Below the pieces are notes generated by a model. The model was given only the letters and a program-made list of their open reading frames with translations, was not told the DNA's origin and did no database searches. The translations under genes were made by a program, and so were the position numbers. 8,977 nt of DNA from the NCBI GenBank assembly GCA_964396055.1, contig CAYNDV010000172.1, positions 1 through 8,977 on the forward strand, given 5' to 3'. Each line of letters opens with the position of its first letter. The stretch's first letter is position 1. Shown one piece after another: positions 1-6,808 of the stretch. Source of the DNA: CAYJPV01 sp964396055 (GTDB taxonomy: Bacteria; Acidobacteriota; Vicinamibacteria; Vicinamibacterales; JAKQTR01).

Positions 1-44
1 CGGAGCCCGGCATCCCTGATATCCTCGTACCTGGAGGGATGCCC
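1..44. other. Window edge upstream of the PepT-like gene
   Basis: This short leader lies between the window edge and the first gene. One frame has a TGA at 17-19 that could end an upstream gene. The frame of the peptidase itself stays open back to the window edge, so the sequence alone does not exclude a longer N-terminus. No promoter-like box is convincing here. Confidence 0.3.
33..38 (+). promoter_or_regulatory. Shine-Dalgarno GGAGGG that decides the start of the PepT-like gene
   Basis: GGAGGG directly abuts the ATG at 39, which is too close to serve it. It lies 6 bases before an in-frame GTG at 45, a normal spacing. This argues for GTG at 45 as the start. The in-frame ATG at 75 has no comparable site at a useful distance. 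Confidence 0.5.
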
Positions 45-1148
45 GTGGCACTGCAGGAACGATTCGGCGTGGCGATGGACACCGGCCGGATGGTGTCTCA
101 GTTCATGGAGATGGTCCAGGTGGACAGTGAATCGGGCGACGAAGCCCGGTTCATGGCGTGGCTTGCGCCCCGCCTCGAGGAAGTGGGCGCGACGGCCGGC
201 CTGGACGGTTACGGCAACCTCATCGCCACGTTGCCGGCCCTGAAGAGCACCGCGTCGCCGATCCTGCTGTCCTGCCACGGCGACACGGTCAAGCCGGGCA
301 AGGGGATCCAGCCGGTCCTGGCGGACGGCGTGATCCGCTCGGGCGGCGACACCATCCTCGGCGCCGACGACAAGGCCGGCATCGCCGAGATGCTGGAGGC
401 GCTGCGCGTGGCGCCGGTCCGCCCGCCGATCGAGATTGCGATCTCGCGGCAGGAGGAGGTGGGCCTGCTCGGCGTGAAGCAGCTGGATTTCAGCCGCCTC
501 ACCGCCCGCCGCGGGTTCCTGCTCGACAACGACACGCTCGACACGATCATCACCGGCGGTCCGTCGTACTTTGCCATCGACGTCACCGTGACCGGCCGCT
601 CGGCTCACGCCGGCATGGAGCCCGAAAAGGGCATCAACGCCATCCAGGCGGCCTCGCGGGCGATTGCGGCGCTGACGCTCGGCCGGCTGGACCACGAGAC
701 CACGGCCAACGTGGGCATCATCCAGGGCGGGCTCATCCGCAACGGCGTCCCGGCCACCTGCACCTTCGCCGCGGAGTGCCGAAGCCTGACGCACGCGAAA
801 GGCCAGGCCCTGGCCGATGCGATGGTGGCGACCATCCGTCGCGAGGTGGAGGCGTTCGGGGCCGAGGTCGCCATCACGGTGAACAACCTCTGCCAGGCGT
901 CGTTCATCCCAGACGGTGCGTGGACCGTGCGGATGGCGCAGCAGGCCCTGCGCAAGCAGGGCATCGAGGCGAAACCGGCCGTGATGTGCGGGTTCACGGA
1001 CGCCTCCATCTACAACAACCACGGCATCGAGATGGGCGTCGTGGGCATCGGGGCACGCCTCGAGCACTCCACCGACGAGCACATCCATGTCGAGGACATG
1101 GAGCGGGCCGTGGCGATGATGGTCGAGATTCTCAGGCTCAGCGCGTGA
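45..1148 (+). CDS. PepT-like M20 family metallopeptidase
   Basis: A predicted cytoplasmic di-zinc aminopeptidase of the M20 family, close to the peptidase T-like group, which removes N-terminal residues from small peptides. It has 367 residues if it starts at GTG 45, a usual length, and no signal peptide. The expected metal and catalytic residues are in order: H78 and D80 in SCHGDTVKPGKG, D108 in LGADDKAG, E137 and E138 in SRQEEVGLLG, D161 in LLDNDT, and H341 in LEHSTDEH. H188 in GRSAHAGMEPEKG marks the lid or dimerisation domain. Alternative starts are ATG 39 and ATG 75; homologues from memory begin about ten residues before the VDSESG motif, which would favour 75. The TGA at 1146-1148 shares one base with the ATG of the next gene, so the two are probably coupled. 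Exact substrate is unknown. The family call is firm; the start is not. Confidence 0.9.
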   Translation: MALQERFGVAMDTGRMVSQFMEMVQVDSESGDEARFMAWLAPRLEEVGATAGLDGYGNLIATLPALKSTASPILLSCHGDTVKPGKGIQPVLADGVIRSGGDTILGADDKAGIAEMLEALRVAPVRPPIEIAISRQEEVGLLGVKQLDFSRLTARRGFLLDNDTLDTIITGGPSYFAIDVTVTGRSAHAGMEPEKGINAIQAASRAIAALTLGRLDHETTANVGIIQGGLIRNGVPATCTFAAECRSLTHAKGQALADAMVATIRREVEAFGAEVAITVNNLCQASFIPDGAWTVRMAQQALRKQGIEAKPAVMCGFTDASIYNNHGIEMGVVGIGARLEHSTDEHIHVEDMERAVAMMVEILRLSA

Positions 1149-2272
1149 TGAACGGGCAGGGTACGCGCCGGTCGGGAGCCGGGTGGGGCGTCTGTGCCGC
1201 TGGCACCCTGGCCCTGTTGCTCGGCGCGGGGCTGGCGTCGGCGCAGTCGATCACGATCGTCGTGCCGCCGTCTGGCGTGGCCCGCCAGGCATGGCAGGCC
1301 CTCGAGGAGGGGCGTTTCAAGGACGCCGAGCCGCTGTTCGGCCGGGCCCTGCGGGACGCCGCCGACGACCCCGTGCTGCTGCTCGGGTCGGGCATCGTGG
1401 CCCGCCGGCTCGGCCGACGCGAGGCGGCCCAGGCTGCCTTCACCCGTGCCCTCGAGATCGATCCAGCCCTCACCCCGGCATCGCTCCTGCTCGGCATGAT
1501 GCGCCACGAACAGGGCGATCTGGCAGGCGCCATCCGCGTCTACGAATCGGCCCTGTTCCGCACGCCCGATCATCCCCAGCTCACCGCTCACCTCGAACGC
1601 TGGCGCCGGGAGGCGGCGGCCCAGGAAGGGTACCTGCGGGCGGAAGGCGGGCACTTCACGGTGCTGTTCGAAGGGCCGGCGGAAGAAGCGCTCGCGCAGG
1701 CCGCCGTTGAAATCCTGGAAGAGGCGTACCTGCGGATCGGTGATGCGTTGTTCGTCTACCCGTCCGATCCCGTGACGGTGGTGCTCTACACCCAGGAGCA
1801 GTTCCGCGATGTCACCCGTTCACCGTCGTGGGCCGGCGGCCTCTACGACGGGCGCATCAAGGTGCCGGTGCGGAACGGCCTGAAGGACCGCGCCGAACTG
1901 GCGCGGGTGCTCACCCACGAATACGTGCACGCGGTGGTGCATGGGCTGGCGGCTTCAGGGGTGCCGACGTGGCTGAACGAGGGGCTGGCGGTGTTTCTCG
2001 AGCGCGAGGCCTCCGCCGATGCGAAGCCCCCGCAGTTCGTGGCCCTCGACCGCCTCTCATCGTCCTTTGGCGGCCTGAAGCCGGCCGAGGTCAAGGCGGC
2101 TTACCTCCAGAGCGGGGCGGCGGTCCGCGCCATCGTCGACCGCGTGGGCCTGCATGCAGTGGTGGCGCTCATCACCGACCTGGGTGCCGGCGAGCCATTC
2201 GAACGCGCATTTGCCGCACGGGTCCAGATGCCCTTCGACGAGTTCCAGCGGGAGTTGGCGGGCGCGCGCTAG
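1148..2272 (+). CDS. Secreted TPR protein with peptidase MA-like gluzincin domain
   Basis: A 374-residue predicted zinc metallopeptidase with N-terminal TPR repeats. Residues 1-32 form a signal peptide (RR, then a hydrophobic stretch, ending LASA before Q33), so it likely acts in the periplasm or outside. About three TPR units cover residues 44-145. The catalytic domain follows from about 168 and carries HEYVH at 257-261 (zinc ligands H257 and H261, catalytic E258) with third ligand E278 in WLNEGLAVFLE. This spacing is typical of the peptidase MA family. The start is chosen because ATG 1148 overlaps the preceding TGA as TGATG and yields the signal peptide; the frame is open far upstream, but that part is a shadow of the first gene. 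No strong Shine-Dalgarno precedes it, consistent with translational coupling. Substrate and partner bound by the TPRs are unknown. Confidence 0.88.
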   Translation: MNGQGTRRSGAGWGVCAAGTLALLLGAGLASAQSITIVVPPSGVARQAWQALEEGRFKDAEPLFGRALRDAADDPVLLLGSGIVARRLGRREAAQAAFTRALEIDPALTPASLLLGMMRHEQGDLAGAIRVYESALFRTPDHPQLTAHLERWRREAAAQEGYLRAEGGHFTVLFEGPAEEALAQAAVEILEEAYLRIGDALFVYPSDPVTVVLYTQEQFRDVTRSPSWAGGLYDGRIKVPVRNGLKDRAELARVLTHEYVHAVVHGLAASGVPTWLNEGLAVFLEREASADAKPPQFVALDRLSSSFGGLKPAEVKAAYLQSGAAVRAIVDRVGLHAVVALITDLGAGEPFERAFAARVQMPFDEFQRELAGAR

Positions 2273-2302
2273 GCGGGTGGACGGCAGACCCCTCGGCCGG
2301 CG

Positions 2303-2315
2303 GCGCTGTCAGCGC
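2303..2315. other. Small hairpin between convergent genes
   Basis: GCGCT, a 3-base loop, then AGCGC forms a perfect 5-bp stem in the 36-base convergent gap, reaching into the last codons of the minus-strand gene. There is no T tract on either side, so it is a weak candidate for a shared transcription end. Confidence 0.2.
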
Positions 2316-3733
2316 TCAGGTCCGGCGATCGTCTCCCACGCGCCCGCATGCCACCGGCGGACGGGCCACAAGGTGGACTTGTCCTGACGCGCCGTTGCGG
2401 CCCGCAGACGGCCTTCCTGCACGAGCAGTGCCTCCACTCCGTAGTAGATGCTACTGAAATCAGCGTCGCGAATCCGGAACAGGGCGTCGAAGCGGTAGAC
2501 GACCTTGGCCGGGTGGTGTCCGACCTGACCAGGAAGCTCCCGCCACGCGTGTTGGGCGTCGATGTGGAAGGAGTCACGCTGTCCCTTGTAGATGGATGTG
2601 ACGGTCGGGTAACCACCCACGTCGGAAACCGGCGTACGGGGAAAGACGAAGAAGTAGTCCGGTCTGCCGGGCGGGCACCCGTTGCAGCGGTACTTGTCCA
2701 CGTCGGCCGGGGCCGACCCGCCAAAGCGCTCGAGGTCGAACACGGCGAGCGATGCGCCCAGCGATTCGTTGTGAGCCGCGCCCAGCAGGACCCAGTCGCG
2801 TCCGCCCAGGTGCAGGATTTCGATGCCCACAATGTGCCCTGCGCTCCAGTACCGCCCAATCACGCGGCCATCCGGCGCGAGCCGGGCAACCAGGGACGAA
2901 AACTCCGCCAAGTGTTGGCTGACGACAAAGAGCACCGGCGTGCTGTCGGAGCGATGCCTGACGGCGACCCCGGCGAGATTCGGGGCCCCGAGACGTTCTG
3001 TCCCGAACACCGCCGTGTCCGACGGCGCGTAACGCCAGGTCTCCCTGCCCCGGCTGTCGTAGCAGACGAGGTGCTCCTGGACGGGCGCGTCAGCGTAGTG
3101 TGGGACGATCAGTATCTCGCGGCGGCGATCGCCGTCGAGGTCTGCCAGTTCTGCTCTCGCCGCCCGGCTGCCGCTGGGCCCTGTCCCCTCGACCGGGCCG
3201 CCAAGCCGCAGCGGATCTGGAAGCCCGAAGTAGACGGCGTCCAGGAGCGGACGCTCGAACGTCTTCTCCCACAGCACGCGGCGTTCGGCGTCGAACACGA
3301 TCAACACGCCGTCGCGCACCGTCCAGTACGACGCGCTGCGTCGCCATTCGCGCCAGCCGACCCAGGCGGATACCGCCACGACGGCGAGTGCGAGCGCGAC
3401 CCAGGCCCAGCGGCGCCAGGGGCGCGCGGGCGCAATCTCAAGTCCCGCCGATCCAGGCCGCGGCGTGATATGCGACCCATTCTCGCCACTGGCATCAGGC
3501 GGATCGCCGCCGTTCACCGCGCCGCGCTGACGGCGCGTCCGGCGCCACTCGTCAATCTCCGAGCGGAAGGCGTACACGCCCTCGCCCTCCTGGCCGCCGA
3601 GTCGGTGCACCGGCAGGCCGAACTCAGAGCGCCAGCGCTGGGCGGTGCGAATGGACTTGCCGAGATAGTCGGCGATGGCCTTCCAGCCGTCCAGGAGGTC
3701 GGGGTCGCGGCGTGAGGTGGTGTCCACGGCCAT
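2309..3733 (-). CDS. Membrane-anchored HTH protein with FG-GAP-like extracytoplasmic domain
   Basis: A 474-residue candidate one-component regulator. Residues 15-45 form a helix-turn-helix (GWKAIADYLGKSIRTAQRWR, then SEFGLPVHRL), followed by VYAFRSEIDEW, an N-terminal module I recall mainly from Acidobacteria. An arginine-rich linker leads to one membrane span at about 108-127. The C-terminal 340 residues look like beta-propeller blades: GVLIVFDAERRVLWEKTF, then an FG-GAP-like calcium-loop motif ADLDGDRRREILIV at 197-210, then VCYDSRGRETWRY. The topology would place DNA binding inside and the propeller outside, as in ToxR or CadC. The frame extends to a GTG at 3832 (507 residues), but that start overlaps the small gene upstream by 79 bases and adds unremarkable sequence, so I prefer ATG 3733, 20 bases after the small gene. 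Neither start has a clear Shine-Dalgarno. It faces away from the GH127 gene. Regulation by it is inferred. Confidence 0.8.
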   Translation of the reverse strand: MAVDTTSRRDPDLLDGWKAIADYLGKSIRTAQRWRSEFGLPVHRLGGQEGEGVYAFRSEIDEWRRTRRQRGAVNGGDPPDASGENGSHITPRPGSAGLEIAPARPWRRWAWVALALAVVAVSAWVGWREWRRSASYWTVRDGVLIVFDAERRVLWEKTFERPLLDAVYFGLPDPLRLGGPVEGTGPSGSRAARAELADLDGDRRREILIVPHYADAPVQEHLVCYDSRGRETWRYAPSDTAVFGTERLGAPNLAGVAVRHRSDSTPVLFVVSQHLAEFSSLVARLAPDGRVIGRYWSAGHIVGIEILHLGGRDWVLLGAAHNESLGASLAVFDLERFGGSAPADVDKYRCNGCPPGRPDYFFVFPRTPVSDVGGYPTVTSIYKGQRDSFHIDAQHAWRELPGQVGHHPAKVVYRFDALFRIRDADFSSIYYGVEALLVQEGRLRAATARQDKSTLWPVRRWHAGAWETIAGPER

Positions 3734-3753
3734 CGCGTCAACCGGGGCGGAGT

Positions 3754-3888
3754 TCAACGTGTCCGCGAGGCTGGCATCTGGAACTGCGCCGGGTTGGCTG
3801 GCGGCTGGGCGAGGCTGGATCCGACGAGCCACCAGATGATGAGGCCCAACAGGACCCCCAGCCCGATGATGAGGAGGGAACGCGCCAT
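3754..3888 (-). CDS. Small single-span membrane protein, 44 residues
   Basis: I do not recognise a family. The frame begins MARSLL and has one strongly hydrophobic segment at about residues 4-27, rich in L, I, G and W, followed by a short polar proline- and alanine-rich tail ending SRTR. The rest of this long minus-strand frame is a shadow of the GH127 gene; only this end looks like protein. The start at ATG 3888 is chosen because TAGAAT lies exactly 7 bases upstream, the leaderless geometry; an in-frame ATG at 3897 would place the box over the start codon itself. It ends 20 bases before the HTH gene and is probably cotranscribed with it. The N-terminus faintly resembles DUF2905, but the conserved GRLPGD part of that family is missing. 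Possible roles are partner or stabiliser of the membrane regulator; this is a guess. Confidence 0.5.
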   Translation of the reverse strand: MARSLLIIGLGVLLGLIIWWLVGSSLAQPPANPAQFQMPASRTR

Positions 3889-3895
3889 GGCGGAC

Positions 3896-3901
3896 ATTCT
3901 A
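3896..3901 (-). promoter_or_regulatory. -10-like box TAGAAT, leaderless start of the small membrane gene
   Basis: On the minus strand TAGAAT matches five of six bases of TATAAT and is followed by exactly 7 bases and then ATG at 3888. This would put the transcription start at or next to the A of the start codon. No Shine-Dalgarno is present. I see no convincing -35 box; the position expected for it is pure G and C. Confidence 0.45.
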
Positions 3902-3971
3902 CTGCAGCCCGGGGCCGGGCCCTCAGGGGCGTCGTGGCGCGTTGCTCTCGCAACCGGGCCGTGAAGTGCGC

Positions 3972-3977
3972 TAGATT
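3972..3977 (+). promoter_or_regulatory. -10-like box TAGATT, leaderless start of the GH127 gene
   Basis: TAGATT fits the TAnnnT pattern and is followed by exactly 7 bases and the ATG at 3985. There is no Shine-Dalgarno, in contrast to the next three plus-strand genes. The spacing is the same as for the minus-strand box in the same gap. A -35 box at 17 bases upstream is not recognisable. Confidence 0.45.
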
Positions 3978-3984
3978 CTCGTCT

Positions 3985-5952
3985 ATGCGCATTCGACAGG
4001 CGGTGCTCGTGGCGGCCGTGGTGGCGGCATCGGCGGCGGCGCTTCCCGCGCGGGAAGCCCCCCCGGACTATCCGGCGCGGCCGGTGCCCTTCACCAGCGT
4101 GACCTTCACCGACACGTTCTGGGCCCCGCGCCTGGCCACGGTGCGGTCGGTCACGCTGCCGGCCGTCTTCAAGCAGAGCGAGGATTCGGGCCGCGTCAGG
4201 AACTTCGAGGTGGCCGGCGGCTCGGCCGAGGGCGGTTTCTGTTCCCGCTTCTCCTTCGACGACTCCGACGTCTTCAAGATCATCGAGGGCGCCTCGTACG
4301 CCCTGGCCACGAAGCCGGATCCGGCGATTGCGGCCTGGGTGGACCGCGTGATCGCCCGCATCGTGAAGGCCCAGGAGCCCGATGGCTACCTGTTCACAGC
4401 CCGCACGATTGCGCCGGACAACCCGATGGAGATGGCCGGCCCGGCGCGCTGGTCGAACCTGCAGTGGAGCCACGAACTCTACAATCTCGGCCACCTCTAC
4501 GAGGCCGCGGTAGCCCACTTCCAGGCGACGGGCCAGCGGACGCTGCTGGACGTGGCCCTGAAGAGCGCCGACCTCGTGGTGCGGACCTTCGGCCCGGGCG
4601 GCCGCCGCGACGTGCCCGGGCACCAGGAGATCGAGATCGGCCTCGTGAAGCTGTTCCGCGTCACCGGCGAACGGAAGTACCTCGACCAGGCATTCTTCTT
4701 CCTCGACCAGCGTGGCCGCCACGAGACGCGGAAGAGCTACGAGGAGTACGCGCAGGACCACAAGCCGGTGGCCGAGCAGGCCGAGGCCGTCGGACACTCC
4801 GTGCGCGCGGCCTACATGTACACGGCGATGGCGGACGTGGCGGCGCTGACCGGCAACGAGGCGTACACCCGCGCCCTGAACCGCCTCTGGGACGACGTGG
4901 TGGGGAAGAAGCTCTACCTGACCGGCGGCATTGGCGCGACGGGCGCGTGGGAGGGCTTCGGCCCCGGGTACGACCTGCCGAACTCCGCCTACGCGGAGAC
5001 CTGCGCGTCGATTGCCAACGCGTTGTGGAACCAGCGGATGTTCCTGCTCGATCAGGACGCGAAGTACGTCGACATCTTCGAGCGCGCGGTCTACAACGCG
5101 ATGCTCTCGGGGCTGTCGCTGGCGGGCGACACGTTCTTCTACCCGAACCCGCTCCTGTCCACCGGCCAGCACCAGCGCAGCCCGTGGTTCGCGTGCGCGT
5201 GCTGTCCGAGCAACCTGCCGCGCTTCATGCTCTCGCTGCCCGGCAACGTCTACGCGACGTCCGGCGCGCGCGTCTTCGTCAACCTCTACGTGCAGGGGAC
5301 GGCGCGCATCGAGCGAACGGGCGGGGCCCTCACGCTCGTGCAGGACACGCGCTACCCCTGGGATGGCGACGTGCGCCTGCGCGTGGCCGCGGGCGATCCG
5401 GGCCGGATGGCGTTGATGCTCCGCATCCCCGGCTGGGCCCGGCAGGCACCCGTTGCGGGCGATCTGTACCGCTACGACGCCGCCACCGCTCCGCCGATCA
5501 CGCTGGCCGTGAACGGGACAAGCGTGCCGGTGGTGCTCGACAAGGGTTACGCCGTGGTGGACCGGACGTGGCAGGCGGGCGACGAGGTGCGGCTGCACCT
5601 GCCGATGCCGGTCCGCCGCGTGACGGCGCACCCGGCGGTGAAGGCCAACGCCGGGCGCATCGCGGTGGAACGCGGGCCGCTCGTGTACGCGGCGGAGTGG
5701 CCCGACCACGCCGGACGGGTCACGAACCTCGTCGTGGGGGAGGGGTCCGCCCTGCGCGCCGAGGAGAGCGCGTTGTTCACCGGCGTCACGGTCGTGAAAG
5801 GCACCGCGGACGCGTTGTCGCTCAAGGAGGGCCGGACCGAGCGCCGGACCGTCCCACTCACGCTGATCCCGTACTATGCCTGGGCCCACCGCGGGCCCGG
5901 CGAGATGACCGTGTGGCTGGCCAGGGAACCGGCGGCTGCCACGGTGAAGTAG
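3985..5952 (+). CDS. GH127 (DUF1680) glycoside hydrolase, probable beta-L-arabinofuranosidase
   Basis: A 655-residue exported enzyme predicted to release beta-linked L-arabinofuranose from arabinan or hydroxyproline-rich glycans, as Bifidobacterium longum HypBA1 does. Residues 1-22 are a signal peptide ending ALPA. An (alpha/alpha)6 barrel spans about 40-430, followed by beta-rich domains to the end. The zinc and catalytic set is present: E338 and C340 in YAETC, and C406 and C407 in CACCPSNLPR, matching HypBA1 E338, C340, C417 (nucleophile) and C418. E323 in AWEGFGPGYDLPN matches the acid/base E322. Substrate-side motifs WSHELYNLGH (161-170) and AVGHSVRAAYMY (268-279) are also kept. Start ATG 3985 gives the signal peptide and sits 7 bases after TAGATT; the frame upstream looks non-coding. 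GH127 members also act on other sugars, so the substrate is less certain than the family. Confidence 0.9.
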   Translation: MRIRQAVLVAAVVAASAAALPAREAPPDYPARPVPFTSVTFTDTFWAPRLATVRSVTLPAVFKQSEDSGRVRNFEVAGGSAEGGFCSRFSFDDSDVFKIIEGASYALATKPDPAIAAWVDRVIARIVKAQEPDGYLFTARTIAPDNPMEMAGPARWSNLQWSHELYNLGHLYEAAVAHFQATGQRTLLDVALKSADLVVRTFGPGGRRDVPGHQEIEIGLVKLFRVTGERKYLDQAFFFLDQRGRHETRKSYEEYAQDHKPVAEQAEAVGHSVRAAYMYTAMADVAALTGNEAYTRALNRLWDDVVGKKLYLTGGIGATGAWEGFGPGYDLPNSAYAETCASIANALWNQRMFLLDQDAKYVDIFERAVYNAMLSGLSLAGDTFFYPNPLLSTGQHQRSPWFACACCPSNLPRFMLSLPGNVYATSGARVFVNLYVQGTARIERTGGALTLVQDTRYPWDGDVRLRVAAGDPGRMALMLRIPGWARQAPVAGDLYRYDAATAPPITLAVNGTSVPVVLDKGYAVVDRTWQAGDEVRLHLPMPVRRVTAHPAVKANAGRIAVERGPLVYAAEWPDHAGRVTNLVVGEGSALRAEESALFTGVTVVKGTADALSLKEGRTERRTVPLTLIPYYAWAHRGPGEMTVWLAREPAAATVK

Positions 5953-5971
5953 GCCGGCTGTCCGGGCCGGC
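5953..5971 (+). repeat. Inverted repeat GCCGGC-N7-GCCGGC after the GH127 stop
   Basis: Two perfect GCCGGC copies separated by 7 bases start directly after the TAG and can form a 6-bp stem. No T run follows, so it may be an mRNA end-stabilising structure or a weak terminator between the GH127 and cutC genes. The latter has its own Shine-Dalgarno (GGAAGGA, 5983-5989) 12 bases further on. Confidence 0.35.
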
Positions 5972-5994
5972 AATCGACACACGGAAGGACCGTC

Positions 5995-6768
5995 ATGGCT
6001 GAACGCGGGAACGTGCTGCTGGAGATCTGCTGCGGGTCGCTCGACGATGCGCTGGAGGCCGCGGCGGGAGGGGCCGACCGGGTGGAGTTGTGCTCGAGCC
6101 TGTTCCATGGAGGGCTGACGCCGTCGTTCGGCGCGCTGGTCGAGGCGAAACGCCGGCTGGCGATTCCCGTCATCTTCATGGCCCGCCCGCGGGGCGGCGG
6201 GTTCTGCTATACGGAGCCCGAGTTCGCGGCCATGCTGCGCGACACCGAGATGGCGATCGACCAGGGCGCGGACGGCGTGGTGTTCGGGATCCTCACGCCC
6301 GACGGTCGGATCGATCGGGATCGGACCCGGGCCCTGCGCGCGCTGGTCGGCGACCGGCAGGCCGTGTTCCACAGGGCCTTCGACGTGACGCCCGATCCCT
6401 TCCGGGCGATTGATGAACTGATCGATCTCGGCATCACCCGCGTGCTCACGAGCGGCCAGAAGGACACGGTCGACGAAGGGCTCGACCTGATTGCGCGCCT
6501 AGTCGACTACGCGGGCGACCGGATCGTGGTGATGCCGGGTGGCGGGATCAAGCCGCACAACTTCGATCGCATCGTGCGGACGTGCGGCTGCCGCGAGGTG
6601 CACGTGGCCGCCTGGAAGACGCAGCGCGACGACTCGACGGCGCAAAAGCCCTGGGTGACCTTCGGCGGGGCGCTGTATCCGTCCGAGAACACGTACGACC
6701 TGACCGACCGGTCCGCCGTCGCCGACCTCAAGGGGCGGCTGGCTGCTGGCGGTGGTGAAAGGGCCTGA
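5995..6768 (+). CDS. cutC: CutC family protein (copper homeostasis protein CutC)
   Basis: A 257-residue cytoplasmic TIM-barrel protein of the CutC family. The family is named for a copper-tolerance phenotype in E. coli, but that role has been disputed and the biochemical activity is unsettled. Characteristic motifs are seen in order: EICCGSLDDALEAAAGGADR at 10-29, ELCSSLFHGGLTPS at 31-44, FMARPRGGGFCY at 61-72, VFHRAFDVTPDP at 124-135, LTSGQ at 151-155, and PGGGIKPHN at 181-189. Length and lack of signal peptide fit the family. GGAAGGA at 5983-5989 supports ATG 5995. It lies 42 bases after the GH127 stop and 40 bases before the cupin gene, all on one strand, so they could share a transcript. 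The window contains no copper ATPase, chaperone or regulator, so context gives no support for a copper function. Confidence 0.9.
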   Translation: MAERGNVLLEICCGSLDDALEAAAGGADRVELCSSLFHGGLTPSFGALVEAKRRLAIPVIFMARPRGGGFCYTEPEFAAMLRDTEMAIDQGADGVVFGILTPDGRIDRDRTRALRALVGDRQAVFHRAFDVTPDPFRAIDELIDLGITRVLTSGQKDTVDEGLDLIARLVDYAGDRIVVMPGGGIKPHNFDRIVRTCGCREVHVAAWKTQRDDSTAQKPWVTFGGALYPSENTYDLTDRSAVADLKGRLAAGGGERA

Positions 6769-6769
6769 T

Positions 6770-6796
6770 GCCGAACGGCCGAACGGCCGAACGGCC
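6770..6796 (+). repeat. Tandem 8-bp repeat GCCGAACG, 3.4 copies
   Basis: Three perfect copies of GCCGAACG plus GCC begin one base after the TGA of cutC and end one base before the cupin Shine-Dalgarno. Unit junctions create GGCC-GAAC-GGCC, which can form a 4-bp stem with a 4-base loop at 6777-6788 or 6785-6796. The array fills most of the 40-base gap. Confidence 0.9.
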
Positions 6797-6797
6797 T

Positions 6798-6803
6798 GGA
6801 GAG
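6798..6803 (+). promoter_or_regulatory. Shine-Dalgarno GGAGAG that decides the cupin start
   Basis: GGAGAG lies 5 bases before ATG 6809. It selects this start over an in-frame GTG at 6752 that would overlap cutC and translate the tandem repeat. Confidence 0.6.
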
Positions 6804-6808
6804 ACTGC

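Noticed and set aside
158..1147. N-terminal extension of the TPR-gluzincin frame
   Set aside because: This part is an R- and G-rich shadow of the PepT-like gene; the signal peptide at ATG 1148 marks the true start.
2348..3715. Plus-strand frame of 455 residues across the HTH gene
   Set aside because: It shows no recognisable domain, while the opposite strand has a clear helix-turn-helix, membrane span and propeller-like motifs.
3734..3832. GTG start giving the HTH protein 33 more residues
   Set aside because: It overlaps the small membrane gene by 79 bases, has no Shine-Dalgarno or leaderless box, and adds no domain. It cannot be fully excluded.
3754..3888. The small membrane peptide as a DUF2905 protein
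   Set aside because: The hydrophobic start is similar, but the family's GRLPGD segment and second hydrophobic segment are absent.
5953..5971. Intrinsic terminator after the GH127 gene
   Set aside because: The stem is good but no T run follows; it is listed only as an inverted repeat.
3889..6372. Very long minus-strand open frame opposite the GH127 and cutC genes
   Set aside because: It is low in hydrophobic content, rich in R, A, G and H, and mirrors the codon pattern of the real plus-strand genes. Only its last 44 codons, outside those genes, look like protein.
5995..6768. A copper-handling operon around cutC
   Set aside because: No copper transporter, chaperone, oxidase or CueR/CopY-type regulator is present in the window.
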